Assembly (NCBI GenBank): GCA_964465125.1
Contig: CAYXIO010000038.1
Location: forward strand, 1 to 37,283
Length of the DNA stretch: 37,283 bases
Source: CAYOHG01 sp964465125
GTDB taxonomy: Bacteria; Planctomycetota; Phycisphaerae; UBA1845; Fen-1342
Direction: 5' to 3'
Positions 8,910-22,092 of this stretch are shown in pieces. Under the pieces are notes generated by a model. The model was not told the DNA's origin. It saw nothing but the letters and a program-made list of their open reading frames with translations, and searched no databases. The position numbers and the translations under genes were made by a program. Each line of letters opens with the position of its first letter. Positions within the stretch are counted from its first letter, which is position 1.

Positions 8910-9893
8910 TCAGTGAATCAGGTACAGGAGCGGGAACAGGTAGATCCAGACCAGGTCAACCAGGTGCCAGTACAGGCCGACCAGGTCGACCGGCGTGTAA
9001 TATCGGCTGCTGTACTTGCCCTGGATGGCGTTCTTGAGCAGCCAGGCGATCACGACCATGCCGCCCAGAACGTGAATTCCGTGCAGCCCGGTCATGCAGA
9101 AGTAGATCCCCAGGAAGATCTGGAGGTCGCGCATATGCTTCGAGCTCTGGTAAGGATCGAGCTCGCCGTGTCCGCCATGCTCCGCCGACGGGTTGAGCGC
9201 GTCCGCCTTCAGTCCGGCCGGACCGACCTTCGCCGGTGCGATTTGAGAAACCTCGATTGTCAGGCCGCTGGGGGTGGTCGGCGGTGCGGCGGAAGAGGCC
9301 GCGGTGGCGGGTGCGGCGCCGGCGGCTGGGGGCTCGGTTTCGGCCGGAGCGGCGGCGTGATCGCCGGACGCTGGGGCGGCCGCCGCCGACGCGGGCTCGG
9401 CCGGGCCGGGGGCGGCATGGTCGCTCTGGCCGTGCTGCGGGTCGAACCACTTGCCCCACACGACGCCGTGTTCGATCTTGTGCGAGTACTCGATTCCCTT
9501 GACGACCATGAAGCCCGCGGCGCCCGCGAGCGTGAGCGCGAGACAGACGACCAGAAGCGTCTTGCGCGAGGTCTGGGCCGCCCAGACGCCCAGCGCCATG
9601 GTGAGGCTGCTCAAAATCAGCACCACGGTATTGACGGCGCCCCACTTCACGTCGAGGAAATGCTGTCCGACCAGGAAGATCTCCGGGTGGGTTCTGCGAT
9701 AGACGGCGTAGGCGCAGAACAGCCCCGAGAAGAACAGGACTTCCGTGACGAGGAACAGCCACATGCCGAGCTTGCTGGCGTCGAACTGCTGCGCCGGCGT
9801 CTCGAAATGATGCTGTAGATTGGGCGCGTGCGCCGACTGATGCTCGTGAGGAAGCGAGCCGGCCTGTCCCAGTACTCCAACGGCGTCCGCCAT
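8910..9893 (-). CDS. ctaE: Cytochrome c oxidase subunit III with an Ala/Pro-rich insertion
   Basis: Subunit III of the caa3-type oxidase: KLGMWLFLVTEVLFFSGLFC (about residues 41-60), KWGAVNTVVLILSSLTMA, LGIYFCMTGLHGIHVLGGM and YWHLVDLVWIYLFPLLYL are family hallmarks, with the conserved Glu in the first helix. The protein is 327 aa, well above the usual five-helix form. The excess is an extramembrane stretch at about residues 151-247 between helices, opening with an Ala/Pro-rich, low-complexity run (157-209) and ending in a His- and Glu-rich segment (SAEHGGHGELDPYQ). The insertion keeps the frame and both flanking helices are intact, so it is probably a linker or a docking arm. It follows ctaD by 29 bases. 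Confidence 0.93.
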   Translation of the reverse strand: MADAVGVLGQAGSLPHEHQSAHAPNLQHHFETPAQQFDASKLGMWLFLVTEVLFFSGLFCAYAVYRRTHPEIFLVGQHFLDVKWGAVNTVVLILSSLTMALGVWAAQTSRKTLLVVCLALTLAGAAGFMVVKGIEYSHKIEHGVVWGKWFDPQHGQSDHAAPGPAEPASAAAAPASGDHAAAPAETEPPAAGAAPATAASSAAPPTTPSGLTIEVSQIAPAKVGPAGLKADALNPSAEHGGHGELDPYQSSKHMRDLQIFLGIYFCMTGLHGIHVLGGMVVIAWLLKNAIQGKYSSRYYTPVDLVGLYWHLVDLVWIYLFPLLYLIH

Positions 9894-9922
9894 GGCGTTT
9901 CAGCCCTTTCGGCAACTGCGAT

Positions 9923-11656
<1,734 letters not shown>

Positions 11657-11674
11657 CGTGCTGCTCTCCGCGGG

Positions 11675-12745
11675 CTATTCCTTCAGCGACTTCATGTAGG
11701 CGATGATCTGATCGATCTCACGGTCCGTGATGCTGATCTTCGGCATCACCGCGTTGAATCCCTTGACGATCTGCCCGTTGGGATTGGCGATGGAGTCTCG
11801 GACGTAGTTCTCGTCCACCTTAACGGCGGCTCCATCACGCAGGTCGTGCGTGGCCCCCCAGGCGCCCTTCCAGGTCGGCCCCGTGCCGGGGTCGCCGTTG
11901 ACGCTGTGGCACTGCACGCAGCCCTTCTTCTTGTACAGGTCGGCGCCCATCATCATCGGCGTCTGGAGCTTCTGCACGGCCTTGCCGATGGCCGGGTCGT
12001 CGGAGTATTTCTTGATGAACGCGTCGGGATCGCTCTGGAACTCCTGGTATTGCTCGGGGCTGAGCACGTTCAGCGGGTTGAGGAACTTCATCGCCTCGGC
12101 GAACTTCTCCGGGTCGTAGACGTGGACCCTGGCCCGCATGTCGGAATGGCTCGTGCCGCAGTATTCGGCGCAGTACAGCCCGTAGTCGCCCGCCTTGGTG
12201 GCCTGGAACCAGAGCTCGGCATAGCGTCCGGGCACAACGTCGCGCTTCACGCGGAAGGCCGGAATGTAGCAGGCGTGCAGCACGTCGTCCGAGCGCATGA
12301 TGAGGCGCACGGGCACATTGACGGGGACGTGCAGGTCGCCGTCGGTCAGGCCGTTGGGGTAGGTGAACTGCCACGACCACTTCTGGGCCTTCACGTTGAC
12401 CTCGAAGGCGTTGTCGGGCGGCAAGCGCATGTCCATGAAGGTCTGGTAGCCCCACCAGAACATCACGACCACCAGCAGGGTCGGGATGACGGTCCAGATG
12501 ACTTCCAGCGGCGTGTTGTGCGTCGTCGTGCCGGGCGCGATCTCGCCGGGCGTGCGCTGGCGATAGAGCACCATGAAGGTGAACATCAGCACGGCGGTCA
12601 GCGCGAAGAAGAAGGCCGCGACCCAGAAGATGAAATAAAACGTGTTGTCAATGCCGTTGGCGAACGTGGACCCGGCGTCGGGCATCATGAACGAGCCGCC
12701 CAGGGCGGCCACGAACAACGGCGATGTGGACAGCAGTGCATTCAT
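11675..12745 (-). CDS. ctaC: Cytochrome c oxidase subunit II fused to cytochrome c (caa3 type)
   Basis: The 356-aa protein accepts electrons from ACIII or a cytochrome c and passes them to subunit I. Two N-terminal helices (about 30-60 and 80-102) are followed by the cupredoxin domain. The CuA site is complete: VLHACYIPAFRVKRD supplies the first His, and CAEYCGTSHSDM gives Cys, Glu (backbone), Cys, His and Met. The AQKWSWQFTYPNG aromatic patch for electron entry is present. A C-terminal monoheme cytochrome c domain carries CVQCH and a likely axial Met in NAVMPKISITDRE. This fusion defines a caa3-type enzyme. It begins 9 bases after the sco gene. Confidence 0.96.
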   Translation of the reverse strand: MNALLSTSPLFVAALGGSFMMPDAGSTFANGIDNTFYFIFWVAAFFFALTAVLMFTFMVLYRQRTPGEIAPGTTTHNTPLEVIWTVIPTLLVVVMFWWGYQTFMDMRLPPDNAFEVNVKAQKWSWQFTYPNGLTDGDLHVPVNVPVRLIMRSDDVLHACYIPAFRVKRDVVPGRYAELWFQATKAGDYGLYCAEYCGTSHSDMRARVHVYDPEKFAEAMKFLNPLNVLSPEQYQEFQSDPDAFIKKYSDDPAIGKAVQKLQTPMMMGADLYKKKGCVQCHSVNGDPGTGPTWKGAWGATHDLRDGAAVKVDENYVRDSIANPNGQIVKGFNAVMPKISITDREIDQIIAYMKSLKE

Positions 12746-12754
12746 GGTCGTGGG

Positions 12755-13711
12755 CTACCCGCGGGGGCTCCGGTCAATCTGGCCGCTCGCGCCAGGCGAG
12801 ACTTCGGCATGTGCCGCCGCAAGCGATCGCCTGCGGCGCTCCGACGAGCGCATCGAGACGATCGTTGCGGCGAGGATCAGAACGGTCAGCAGGCCGCCGA
12901 TGCGCATCAGGTTGCGCACGTTGGCGGAGTATTTCCCGTGGTCGTCGACGTAGTGGAAGCAGGTCAGAAACACCTGGTCGAACAGCGTGCCGACGTGACC
13001 CTGCGAGGCCTCGACCAGCGAGAGCCGCAGCGTCCGCGGGTCGAACATCACGCCGCCAAGATAGCGCGAGACGCGCCCATCGGGCATGCAGAGGATCAGC
13101 GTAGCCGGGTGCATCCATTGCTCGGTCTCGGCGTTCCACTTGTAGGAGAAGCCGACCGCGTCGGTCAGCGCGCGGATCGCGTCGCGCTCGCCGACGAGGA
13201 AGTGCCAGCCGGCGGCGGCCGATGAGCGGCCGTACTCGCGGACGTAGCTGGCCTTCTTGGCGCGGGCGAGATCCCAATCTTCGAGCGGATCGAAGCTGAT
13301 GGTGACGACCTCGAAATCGCGCCCGGGCTCCAGGTTGATCTGCTTGAGCGCGTCGAGCAGGCCGTTGAGCATCAGGCCGCACAGCAGAGGGCACTTGTAG
13401 TAGTTGAGCGTCAGAATGACCGGTCGCCGGCCGTTCTGGAAGTAGTGCCGCAGCGTCACGCCCACACCGGTGTCGTCAACGAACCTGAGGTCCTGCGGGA
13501 GCGTGGCGTTGAGCTTCTGTGTGACGCCGACGCCTTCCATGGCGGGGTCGATGGCGGCCTGTTCGGCGGGGGTGGGTGGCCCGCCCTGCGCGCGAAGTGC
13601 GGGCGCGACCAGCAGAGCTGGCCAGAGCAGCATCAAGGCCCCAAGCGGCCGACGCGCAGCGTTGAACACGAACGGGCTCATCATCTCCTTCAGGCCGGAT
13701 GGGATGGCCAT
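12755..13711 (-). CDS. sco: SCO1/SenC copper chaperone with C-terminal membrane anchor
   Basis: Sco proteins deliver copper to, or reduce, the CuA site of oxidase subunit II, which is encoded immediately downstream. The copper/thiol motif is YYKCPLLC (CxxxC) and the third ligand is the His in WMHPATLI. A signal-like segment (GALMLLWPALLVAPALRAQG) precedes the thioredoxin-like fold. A hydrophobic helix near residues 270-288 (IGGLLTVLILAATIVSM) adds a second anchor, a layout seen in Sco proteins of ACIII-caa3 operons. Start choice is uncertain: the ATG at 13711 gives 318 aa; ATGs at 13684 and 13681 sit right behind AAGGAG, and 13681 would be 10 residues shorter. Confidence 0.92.
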   Translation of the reverse strand: MAIPSGLKEMMSPFVFNAARRPLGALMLLWPALLVAPALRAQGGPPTPAEQAAIDPAMEGVGVTQKLNATLPQDLRFVDDTGVGVTLRHYFQNGRRPVILTLNYYKCPLLCGLMLNGLLDALKQINLEPGRDFEVVTISFDPLEDWDLARAKKASYVREYGRSSAAAGWHFLVGERDAIRALTDAVGFSYKWNAETEQWMHPATLILCMPDGRVSRYLGGVMFDPRTLRLSLVEASQGHVGTLFDQVFLTCFHYVDDHGKYSANVRNLMRIGGLLTVLILAATIVSMRSSERRRRSLAAAHAEVSPGASGQIDRSPRG

Positions 13712-13764
13712 ACGATCTTATCCATCCGGGGTCTTTCTGTCGGCCGCCGTCGACGGTGCAGCCT

Positions 13765-14106
13765 TCAGGGCTTTGCTCCGGCGGGCGCGGGGGTCTGCAC
13801 CGCGAGCTCGCGCGCGGTCAGTTCCATGGCGCGGCGGATCGGGATCCCCCAGATGCCTTTCTCGCGGTCGACGATGCGGTAGCTTCCGAGCTGCGCGGTC
13901 TGTTGCGAGCGGAGCAGCTCGACCTGCTCGGAAGGCGCATCGTAGACGCGCTGCTCGGTCAGGCGCTGCTGCGTGTCGAACACGAGCGCCGCCACGCCGA
14001 TCGCGATCGCGACGACGATGAACGAGCCGAGGATGCCCGTCAGCAACACCCGCGACGCCGCCGGGTCGTCGTGCGGATTCGGGTTGGGATGTTCGTCGTG
14101 CGCCAC
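13765..14106 (-). CDS. Small single-span membrane protein of the ACIII-caa3 operon (113 aa)
   Basis: A short protein with a Pro/Asp/His-rich N-terminus, one membrane helix (about residues 21-45, LLTGILGSFIVVAIAIGVAAL) and a soluble tail of about 65 residues (SYRIVDREKGIWGIPIRRAMELTARE). It sits between actF (13 bases) and sco (53 bases) in the operon, so it is likely an accessory subunit or assembly factor of the respiratory complexes. I do not recognise a named family from sequence alone. The GIWGIPIRRAMEL segment resembles the conserved tail of small proteins often found in this operon position, where they are annotated as hypothetical. Confidence 0.8.
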   Translation of the reverse strand: MAHDEHPNPNPHDDPAASRVLLTGILGSFIVVAIAIGVAALVFDTQQRLTEQRVYDAPSEQVELLRSQQTAQLGSYRIVDREKGIWGIPIRRAMELTARELAVQTPAPAGAKP

Positions 14107-14119
14107 GTCGGTCTTCCGT

Positions 14120-15376
<1,257 letters not shown>

Positions 15377-15385
15377 GGCTTCCTC

Positions 15386-16741
15386 TTATCTGCTCGACTC
15401 GAGTTCCGCCCGCTTTTCCGGCGGGACGTCGTCTGCCGTCGAAGCTCCGCTGCGCTGCAAGGCGCGCACATACGCGACGATCGCCCAGCGATCCGCCTCG
15501 GGGATCTGATCACCGTAGGCCGGCATGGTGCGAATGCCGCGCGTGATCGTGTTGAAGATGTGGCCGTGCGGCCGGGCGCGGATTTCGGCGTCCAGGAGGT
15601 TGAGCGGTGGGACCCAGGTCTTCGGGATGCGGTCGCCTGACTCGGCGATGCGCACGGAGACCGGTCCGTTGCCGGTTCCGTCCCAGCCGTGGCACGGGGC
15701 GCAATAGACGTCGAAGCGCTGCTGCCCGCGGGCCAGGAATGTCTCGTTGATCTGCACGTCGGGGTGCCCGCTCGGAAACGTCGTCACGTAATCGCCGTGG
15801 ACGATGCCCGTGTAGAAGTGGTCATCCTCGCGCAGCTCGCCGCGCGCGACGGTGGTTCCCAGCGGCATTTCGGGCGTGGCGCCGACCGGCATGCGGCTGG
15901 CGCGGCCGTCGGCGAAGATCGGGCTGGCCTGCTGGGCCTTATAGCGCGGCTGGTTGTCCATGTCCTGAATGATGTGGATGCGCGGCTGGCTGGATTTGGC
16001 GTTGCGCATCATGGCGATGACCAGCAGGGGAATCGGCAGGATCACGAGCAGAAGCAGGCCGAGCGTGCGAATCCAGCCCGGGAAGCGCGCCTCCGACTCG
16101 TATTCGTCCACGCGCTCTACAACGCCTCCCAGCGAGCTCAGCAGGCGCTCCGTCTCGACTGGGTCGAACCGGCGATCCGCGGCCTCGACGCTGATGAAGA
16201 AGCCGTCGGTCGTGGCGCGCTTGAGCTGGCGGCTGTTGAACAGCGGGTTGTAGAAGAGCGGCAGGTTGTTCAGGGCGAGCATGCCGATGCCGGCGGTCAG
16301 CGCGGAGAACAGCACCGTGAGCTCGAAGAGGACCGGGATGTTGGCCGGCAGGCTGAAGTACGGCTTGCCGCTGACCAGCAGGTCGTAGCCCTGGACAAAG
16401 GTCGGGATGCCCGGGAAGTCCTTGTAGCCGGTGGCGTTGGCGTACCACTGAAGCGCCAGCCCGGTGGCGCAGCCGACGATACCGGCGACGGCGACGATCT
16501 TCGGCAGGAGGGTCATCTTGATGCCGATGTGCTCGTCGATTCCGTGGACGGGGAAGGGCGAGTGCGCGTCCCAGCGCGAGTAGCCGGCCTTGCGCATCGA
16601 GTCGCAGGCATGCTTGAGCGAGTCGGTCGAGTCGAATTGCGCGACGAGCGCGAAGAGCTTTCCGCTGCGCGGACGCGTTCCAGCCTGCTCGTCCAGGTGG
16701 GCCGGCTCGACCGTCGTGTCATAAGGTTGCGCGGGCGTCAT
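15386..16741 (-). CDS. actDE: ActD-ActE fusion: DUF3341 membrane subunit with monoheme cytochrome c
   Basis: One 451-aa frame joins two ACIII subunits that are separate genes in many bacteria. Residues 1 to about 180 are ActD (DUF3341): KLFALVAQFDSTDSLKHACD, then DAHSPFPVHGIDE and two helices with LFELTVLFSALTAGIGML. The middle (DGFFISVEAADRRF) ends ActD; a helix near 245-265 (TLGLLLLVILPIPLLVIAMM) then anchors the ActE part, which has the heme site CAPCHG and a probable axial Met in GIRTMPAYGD. ActE carries electrons out of the complex. There is no stop or frameshift at the junction, so the fusion is genuine in this sequence. The gene starts two bases after the actC stop. Confidence 0.93.
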   Translation of the reverse strand: MTPAQPYDTTVEPAHLDEQAGTRPRSGKLFALVAQFDSTDSLKHACDSMRKAGYSRWDAHSPFPVHGIDEHIGIKMTLLPKIVAVAGIVGCATGLALQWYANATGYKDFPGIPTFVQGYDLLVSGKPYFSLPANIPVLFELTVLFSALTAGIGMLALNNLPLFYNPLFNSRQLKRATTDGFFISVEAADRRFDPVETERLLSSLGGVVERVDEYESEARFPGWIRTLGLLLLVILPIPLLVIAMMRNAKSSQPRIHIIQDMDNQPRYKAQQASPIFADGRASRMPVGATPEMPLGTTVARGELREDDHFYTGIVHGDYVTTFPSGHPDVQINETFLARGQQRFDVYCAPCHGWDGTGNGPVSVRIAESGDRIPKTWVPPLNLLDAEIRARPHGHIFNTITRGIRTMPAYGDQIPEADRWAIVAYVRALQRSGASTADDVPPEKRAELESSR

Positions 16742-16743
16742 GG

Positions 16744-18171
<1,428 letters not shown>

Positions 18172-18174
18172 GCA

Positions 18175-21100
18175 TCATCCCAGGTGTTTGCCGCTCTGGG
18201 CGGGTGTCGGTTCGCTGTGATCGGGGACATGACCGGCGTGCCCGTCGTCGCGGTTGCGCAGCTTCGCGAGGAACTTGTTCCGCGGGCGGGCATTCAGGTC
18301 AGCCAACATCGCGTAGGCACGCCCGTGCGCGTGCTGCGCGCTGACGCGGCTCTTCGAGTCGTTCAGGTCGCCGAACACCAGCGCGTCGGCCGGGCAGGCC
18401 TGGGCGCACGCGGGAACGACCGCGCCGTCCCGCAGCGGGTCGGGGCGGGTCTGATCCACCGGCGTCGGGCTGACGTCTTCGTTGCGGGCCGCGATGCGGG
18501 CCGCGTTGATCCGCTGCACGCAGAACGTGCACTTCTCCATCACCCCGCGGCTCCGCACCGTGACCTTCGGGTTGAAGACCATCTGCTCGACCGCGGTGAC
18601 GTCTAACTGCGGCGGGGTGACGAAGTAGTACGGCTTGCCGGCGGCCTGAGAGCGCGGGTGCTTCGGGCCGTGGTGGTTCCAGAACCAGTTAAAGCGCCGG
18701 ACCTTCCACGGGCAATTGTTGGCGCAATAGCGCGTGCCGATGCAGCGGTTGTAGACCATGACGTTCAGGCCGTCGGAGTCGTGCACGGTGGCTGCGACCG
18801 GACAGACCTGCTCGCAGGGGGCGTTTTCGCACTGCTGGCAATAGATCGGGGCGTGCACGACGCGAATGTTGTCGGCGTCGAACGGATCGCCGAGGAAGTA
18901 GCGGTCGATGCGGACCCAGTGCATCTCGCGGCCGGTCATGACTTCGCCGCGGCCGACCACCGGCACGTTGTTTTCGGCCTGGCAGGCCACGACGCAGGCG
19001 CTGCATCCGGTGCACTTGCTGAGATCGACGGCCATCGCCCAGCGGTGCGCATCCGGGAACTCGTGCGCGTTGAAGGGCTGATGCAGCGGCAGCGAATGAA
19101 CACGGTGAGCCGCGAAGTCGGGGTGTTCCTTGAACTCGGCGAAGGTGCCCTCGATCACCAACTGGGGGGCGCGGCGCTGAATCTCTTTGTCGCCGACGTC
19201 CGAGGCGATCGCGTGATGATCCTGCGTGGTGGCGAGCTCGTGCGCGCGGCCGGTGGCGACCAGCTTGGCGCCTTCGGCAAGATGCCAGCCGCCGCTGTTG
19301 CGAAGCGTGTATGTGTCAAAGCCCGAGCTGCGCGCGACGTAGCCGCCGCCTTTGCGGCCGTAGCCGAGCGGCAGCGTGATCGACCCGGGCGCCTGCCCGG
19401 GCACGACGCACACGGGCAGCGTCAGACTCTGCTGTCCGAGCGACAGGGTGACGAGATCGTCGCGCCGCAACCCCAGCTTGCGGGCGTCAAGCGTGGAGAT
19501 CAGCGCGGCGTTGTCCCAGGTGACCTTGGTGATCGGGTCGGGAAGCTCCTGGAGCCAGCCGTTGTTCGCGAACCGCCCGTCGTAGACGCGATTGTCCTGC
19601 GTGAAGACCAGCTCGTAGCTGCCGCCGTCGGCGGGCTTCCAAGCGTCGATCTCCTGCTTCAGCGCGGCGATCGCGGCGTCGGCTGAGAGCGTCGGTGACG
19701 CGTGCGGCCAGGCGGTGCCGTCCACGATTCCGTCGTGCAGCGCTTGACGCCACGCGGCCTCGAAATCCGCCGCGCCAGCCGCGAACGCGGCCTGGAACGT
19801 TCGGCGTACAAGCTCATATCCCGTGGGCGCCGCGCCGTCGGCGAGCCGCGCGACCAGCTCCGCTGCCGAAAGGCCGCCGTAGAGCGGCTCGATCAGCGGC
19901 TGGGCGACGCTGTAGAGACCGTCCCACCCGCGGGTGTCGTGCCAGGATTCGAGCCAGTGGGCCTGCGGGACGTGCCAGCCGCAAAGCGCCGCGGTCTCGT
20001 TGTCGAAAAGCCCCAGGTGCACGGCGTTCTTAGCGCGGGGCAGGGCGGCGGCGAACTTCAGATCGGCCGGCGCATCATAGACAGGGTTGCCGCCGAGGAT
20101 TACCAGCGTATCGACCGCGCCGGCGGTGAGCCCGTCCACCAGCGCGCGAATCTGATCCAGGTGCGTTGCGCGGTCCGCATCCGGCTCGGCGGCATAGCGG
20201 ACAGTCTTGGACGCGTTGCCGAGCGCCGCGTTCAGCAGCGCTGCCAGCGCGTGAGCCGAGGCAGGCTGGCGCGGGCCGACGGTGATCAGACCGCGGCCGC
20301 GGTGCTTCAGCAGGTCGTCCGCAATGCGCGTCACGAACGGAGCCGCGGCGCGCTTCGCACCGGCGCTGCGAACCGCGTCCGAGAGGCCGCTCAATTCCGG
20401 CGGCAGCTCGAGCCCCTTGTCCAGCAGGGCCGCAGCCACGTCGCACAGCGTCTTGAACACGTCCGCCGAGCGGACGGCGAAGCGGTAGTCGGCGTTGCTG
20501 CCCGTGAGGGAAAGCGTGCTCTCGACGCAGTACAACCGGAGCATGGAGTCCGCTTCGCCGGTGCGACGCGAGGCGAACTCGCGCGTGCAGCGAACGGCGT
20601 CGGGGTGCGTCAGCAGGAAGTCGGAATCGAAGGCCGCGACCACGTCGCAGTCCCGCAAGGACCAGAGCGGGCGGTGCGGCGCGCCCAGCGCGAGCCCCGT
20701 GCCTGTGCGCTCATTGTCGCGCGAGAGCGGCTCATACTCGAACCACTTGGCCTGCGGCATCGCCTGGGCGAATTGGGCCTTGATCGCGGCAAACGTCGGC
20801 GACCCGCTGGCCGGGCTGAGAATGAACAGCCCGGCACCTTGCCGCGCGCGCAGGTCGGCGGCGAGCTTGCCGAACGCGGCGTCAAACTGCGCCCGAGAGC
20901 GGCCTTCGTGGCGGTTGCCGACACGCTCGCGCGGCTGCGTGCTGCGATCCGGGTCATAGATTTCGAGGATCGCCGCCTGCGCGAGGGCGTCGCTGGCGCC
21001 GAGGCTGGCGGCGTGCAGCTCGTTGCCCTCGATCTTGATCGGTCGCCCGTCGTAGCTGCTGACGAGCACGCCACGGCCGACGCCGCCGAGCTCGTACGAG

Positions 21101-21378
21101 CTGGCGTAGTAGACGGGGACGCCTTCGGTGCGGCCGGTCGGGCGCTTGGCGAACGGAACGATCGTCTCGCGCGGCCAGCGGCAGCCGGTCAGCCCCGCCA
21201 GGGCCAGTGACGCGCCCATGATCTTGATGACGTCGCGACGGGAGGGCTCGCCGTTGCGCGGATCGCGCAGGGCTGGGAACTCATGGTGGAGATGCTCCAT
21301 GAACTCCGGCGAGCGGGCGAGCTCTTCCAGACTGCGCCAGTAGCTCTTCGACGGGCTGCGAGGCGTCAACGATGGCAT
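18175..21378 (-). CDS. actB: Alternative complex III subunit ActB (molybdopterin-like and ferredoxin domains)
   Basis: The large peripheral subunit (1067 aa) passes electrons through iron-sulfur clusters. A twin-arginine-like signal is visible near the N-terminus (SRRDVIKIMGASLALAGLTG). The middle is a molybdopterin-oxidoreductase-like domain that in ACIII binds no cofactor. The C-terminal third has the ferredoxin-type Cys sets CTGCSACVVACQ, CQQCENAPCEQVCP, CIGTRYCANNCPW and CTFCVQRI, with CAQACPADALVFGD closing the last, consistent with three [4Fe-4S] and one [3Fe-4S] cluster. The frame is open to 21531, but ATG 21378 starts the conserved MPSLTPRSPSKSYWRSLEEL; it overlaps the actA end by 13 bases. 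Confidence 0.95.
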   Translation of the reverse strand: MPSLTPRSPSKSYWRSLEELARSPEFMEHLHHEFPALRDPRNGEPSRRDVIKIMGASLALAGLTGCRWPRETIVPFAKRPTGRTEGVPVYYASSYELGGVGRGVLVSSYDGRPIKIEGNELHAASLGASDALAQAAILEIYDPDRSTQPRERVGNRHEGRSRAQFDAAFGKLAADLRARQGAGLFILSPASGSPTFAAIKAQFAQAMPQAKWFEYEPLSRDNERTGTGLALGAPHRPLWSLRDCDVVAAFDSDFLLTHPDAVRCTREFASRRTGEADSMLRLYCVESTLSLTGSNADYRFAVRSADVFKTLCDVAAALLDKGLELPPELSGLSDAVRSAGAKRAAAPFVTRIADDLLKHRGRGLITVGPRQPASAHALAALLNAALGNASKTVRYAAEPDADRATHLDQIRALVDGLTAGAVDTLVILGGNPVYDAPADLKFAAALPRAKNAVHLGLFDNETAALCGWHVPQAHWLESWHDTRGWDGLYSVAQPLIEPLYGGLSAAELVARLADGAAPTGYELVRRTFQAAFAAGAADFEAAWRQALHDGIVDGTAWPHASPTLSADAAIAALKQEIDAWKPADGGSYELVFTQDNRVYDGRFANNGWLQELPDPITKVTWDNAALISTLDARKLGLRRDDLVTLSLGQQSLTLPVCVVPGQAPGSITLPLGYGRKGGGYVARSSGFDTYTLRNSGGWHLAEGAKLVATGRAHELATTQDHHAIASDVGDKEIQRRAPQLVIEGTFAEFKEHPDFAAHRVHSLPLHQPFNAHEFPDAHRWAMAVDLSKCTGCSACVVACQAENNVPVVGRGEVMTGREMHWVRIDRYFLGDPFDADNIRVVHAPIYCQQCENAPCEQVCPVAATVHDSDGLNVMVYNRCIGTRYCANNCPWKVRRFNWFWNHHGPKHPRSQAAGKPYYFVTPPQLDVTAVEQMVFNPKVTVRSRGVMEKCTFCVQRINAARIAARNEDVSPTPVDQTRPDPLRDGAVVPACAQACPADALVFGDLNDSKSRVSAQHAHGRAYAMLADLNARPRNKFLAKLRNRDDGHAGHVPDHSEPTPAQSGKHLG

Positions 21379-22025
21379 GTGGAGCAGTCCTGCGAAGGAT
21401 TGATCTGGTATTCCTGGCGCAGCCGCGCCCCCAACTGCTCCTGCGGCTCGGAGGGCGTCCAGGCCATGTCGGTGATCTTGTCGAGCGGCCGCAGGTTCTT
21501 CTCCGGCTTGCGGTGGCAGTCGAGGCACCACTGCATGCTCAGCGGTTGATCCTGGTAGACCACTTCCATCTTGTCGATGCGGCCGTGGCAGGACACGCAG
21601 CCGACGCCTCGCCGAACGTGCGCGCTGTGATCGAAGTAGGCATAGTCGGGCAGGTCGTGCACGCGGACCCAGGGGACCGGGTCGCCGGTGGCGTAGCTCT
21701 CGCGGACCGGCGCGAGCTTCGGACTTTCGGGCCAGATGCTCGCGTGACAGTTCATGCAGGTCTGGGTCGGGGGGATGCTGGCGTGCGGCGACGACTCGAC
21801 CGTGCTGTGGCAGTAGCGGCAGTCAATGCCGAGCTTGCCGGCGTGCAGCGCGTGCGAGTAGGGCACCGGCTGAACCGGCATGTATCCCACGTCAGTCGCC
21901 TGAGGCGAAAAGCCGAACGTGATGATCGCCGCGACGTAACCGCCAGCCACAACTGCGGCTATCGCGGCGACATAGCGCATCCCGTTTGTCCATTTCGGGA
22001 AGACAAACGCCTCGCTGTTGCTCAT
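21366..22025 (-). CDS. actA: Alternative complex III pentaheme cytochrome c subunit ActA
   Basis: ActA is a membrane-anchored multiheme cytochrome. An N-terminal helix (about residues 18-40) is followed by five CxxCH sites: CRYCH, CMNCH, CVSCH, CLDCH and CSTCH, matching the pentaheme form. Extra His residues (YSHALHAGK, FDHSAHVRRG) are probable distal ligands. The frame allows a GTG at 22031, but the ATG at 22025 starts MSNSEAFVFPKW and is preferred. It is the first gene of the 14-kb respiratory operon, 40 bases downstream of a good promoter. The gene order actA-B-C-DE-F followed by sco-ctaCDE is known for ACIII supercomplexes with aa3/caa3 oxidase. Confidence 0.95.
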   Translation of the reverse strand: MSNSEAFVFPKWTNGMRYVAAIAAVVAGGYVAAIITFGFSPQATDVGYMPVQPVPYSHALHAGKLGIDCRYCHSTVESSPHASIPPTQTCMNCHASIWPESPKLAPVRESYATGDPVPWVRVHDLPDYAYFDHSAHVRRGVGCVSCHGRIDKMEVVYQDQPLSMQWCLDCHRKPEKNLRPLDKITDMAWTPSEPQEQLGARLRQEYQINPSQDCSTCHR

Positions 22026-22064
22026 GTTCACTCTACCGGCTTCATCAGGGTTCGAAGAGGCTGG

Positions 22065-22092
22065 ATAATAGGGTGTCGCGGCAGGCGGTCAA
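22065..22092 (-). promoter_or_regulatory. Sigma-70-type promoter of the act-cta operon
   Basis: Read on the minus strand, TTGACC (22092-22087) and TATTAT (22070-22065) are separated by 16 bases. Each differs from the consensus by one base. Transcription would begin near 22058, giving a leader of about 30 bases before the actA ATG at 22025. The bases upstream on the minus strand contain an A-run (complement of gttttttg near 22108-22115) that could act as an UP-like element. No other equally good pair lies in this gap. Confidence 0.6.
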
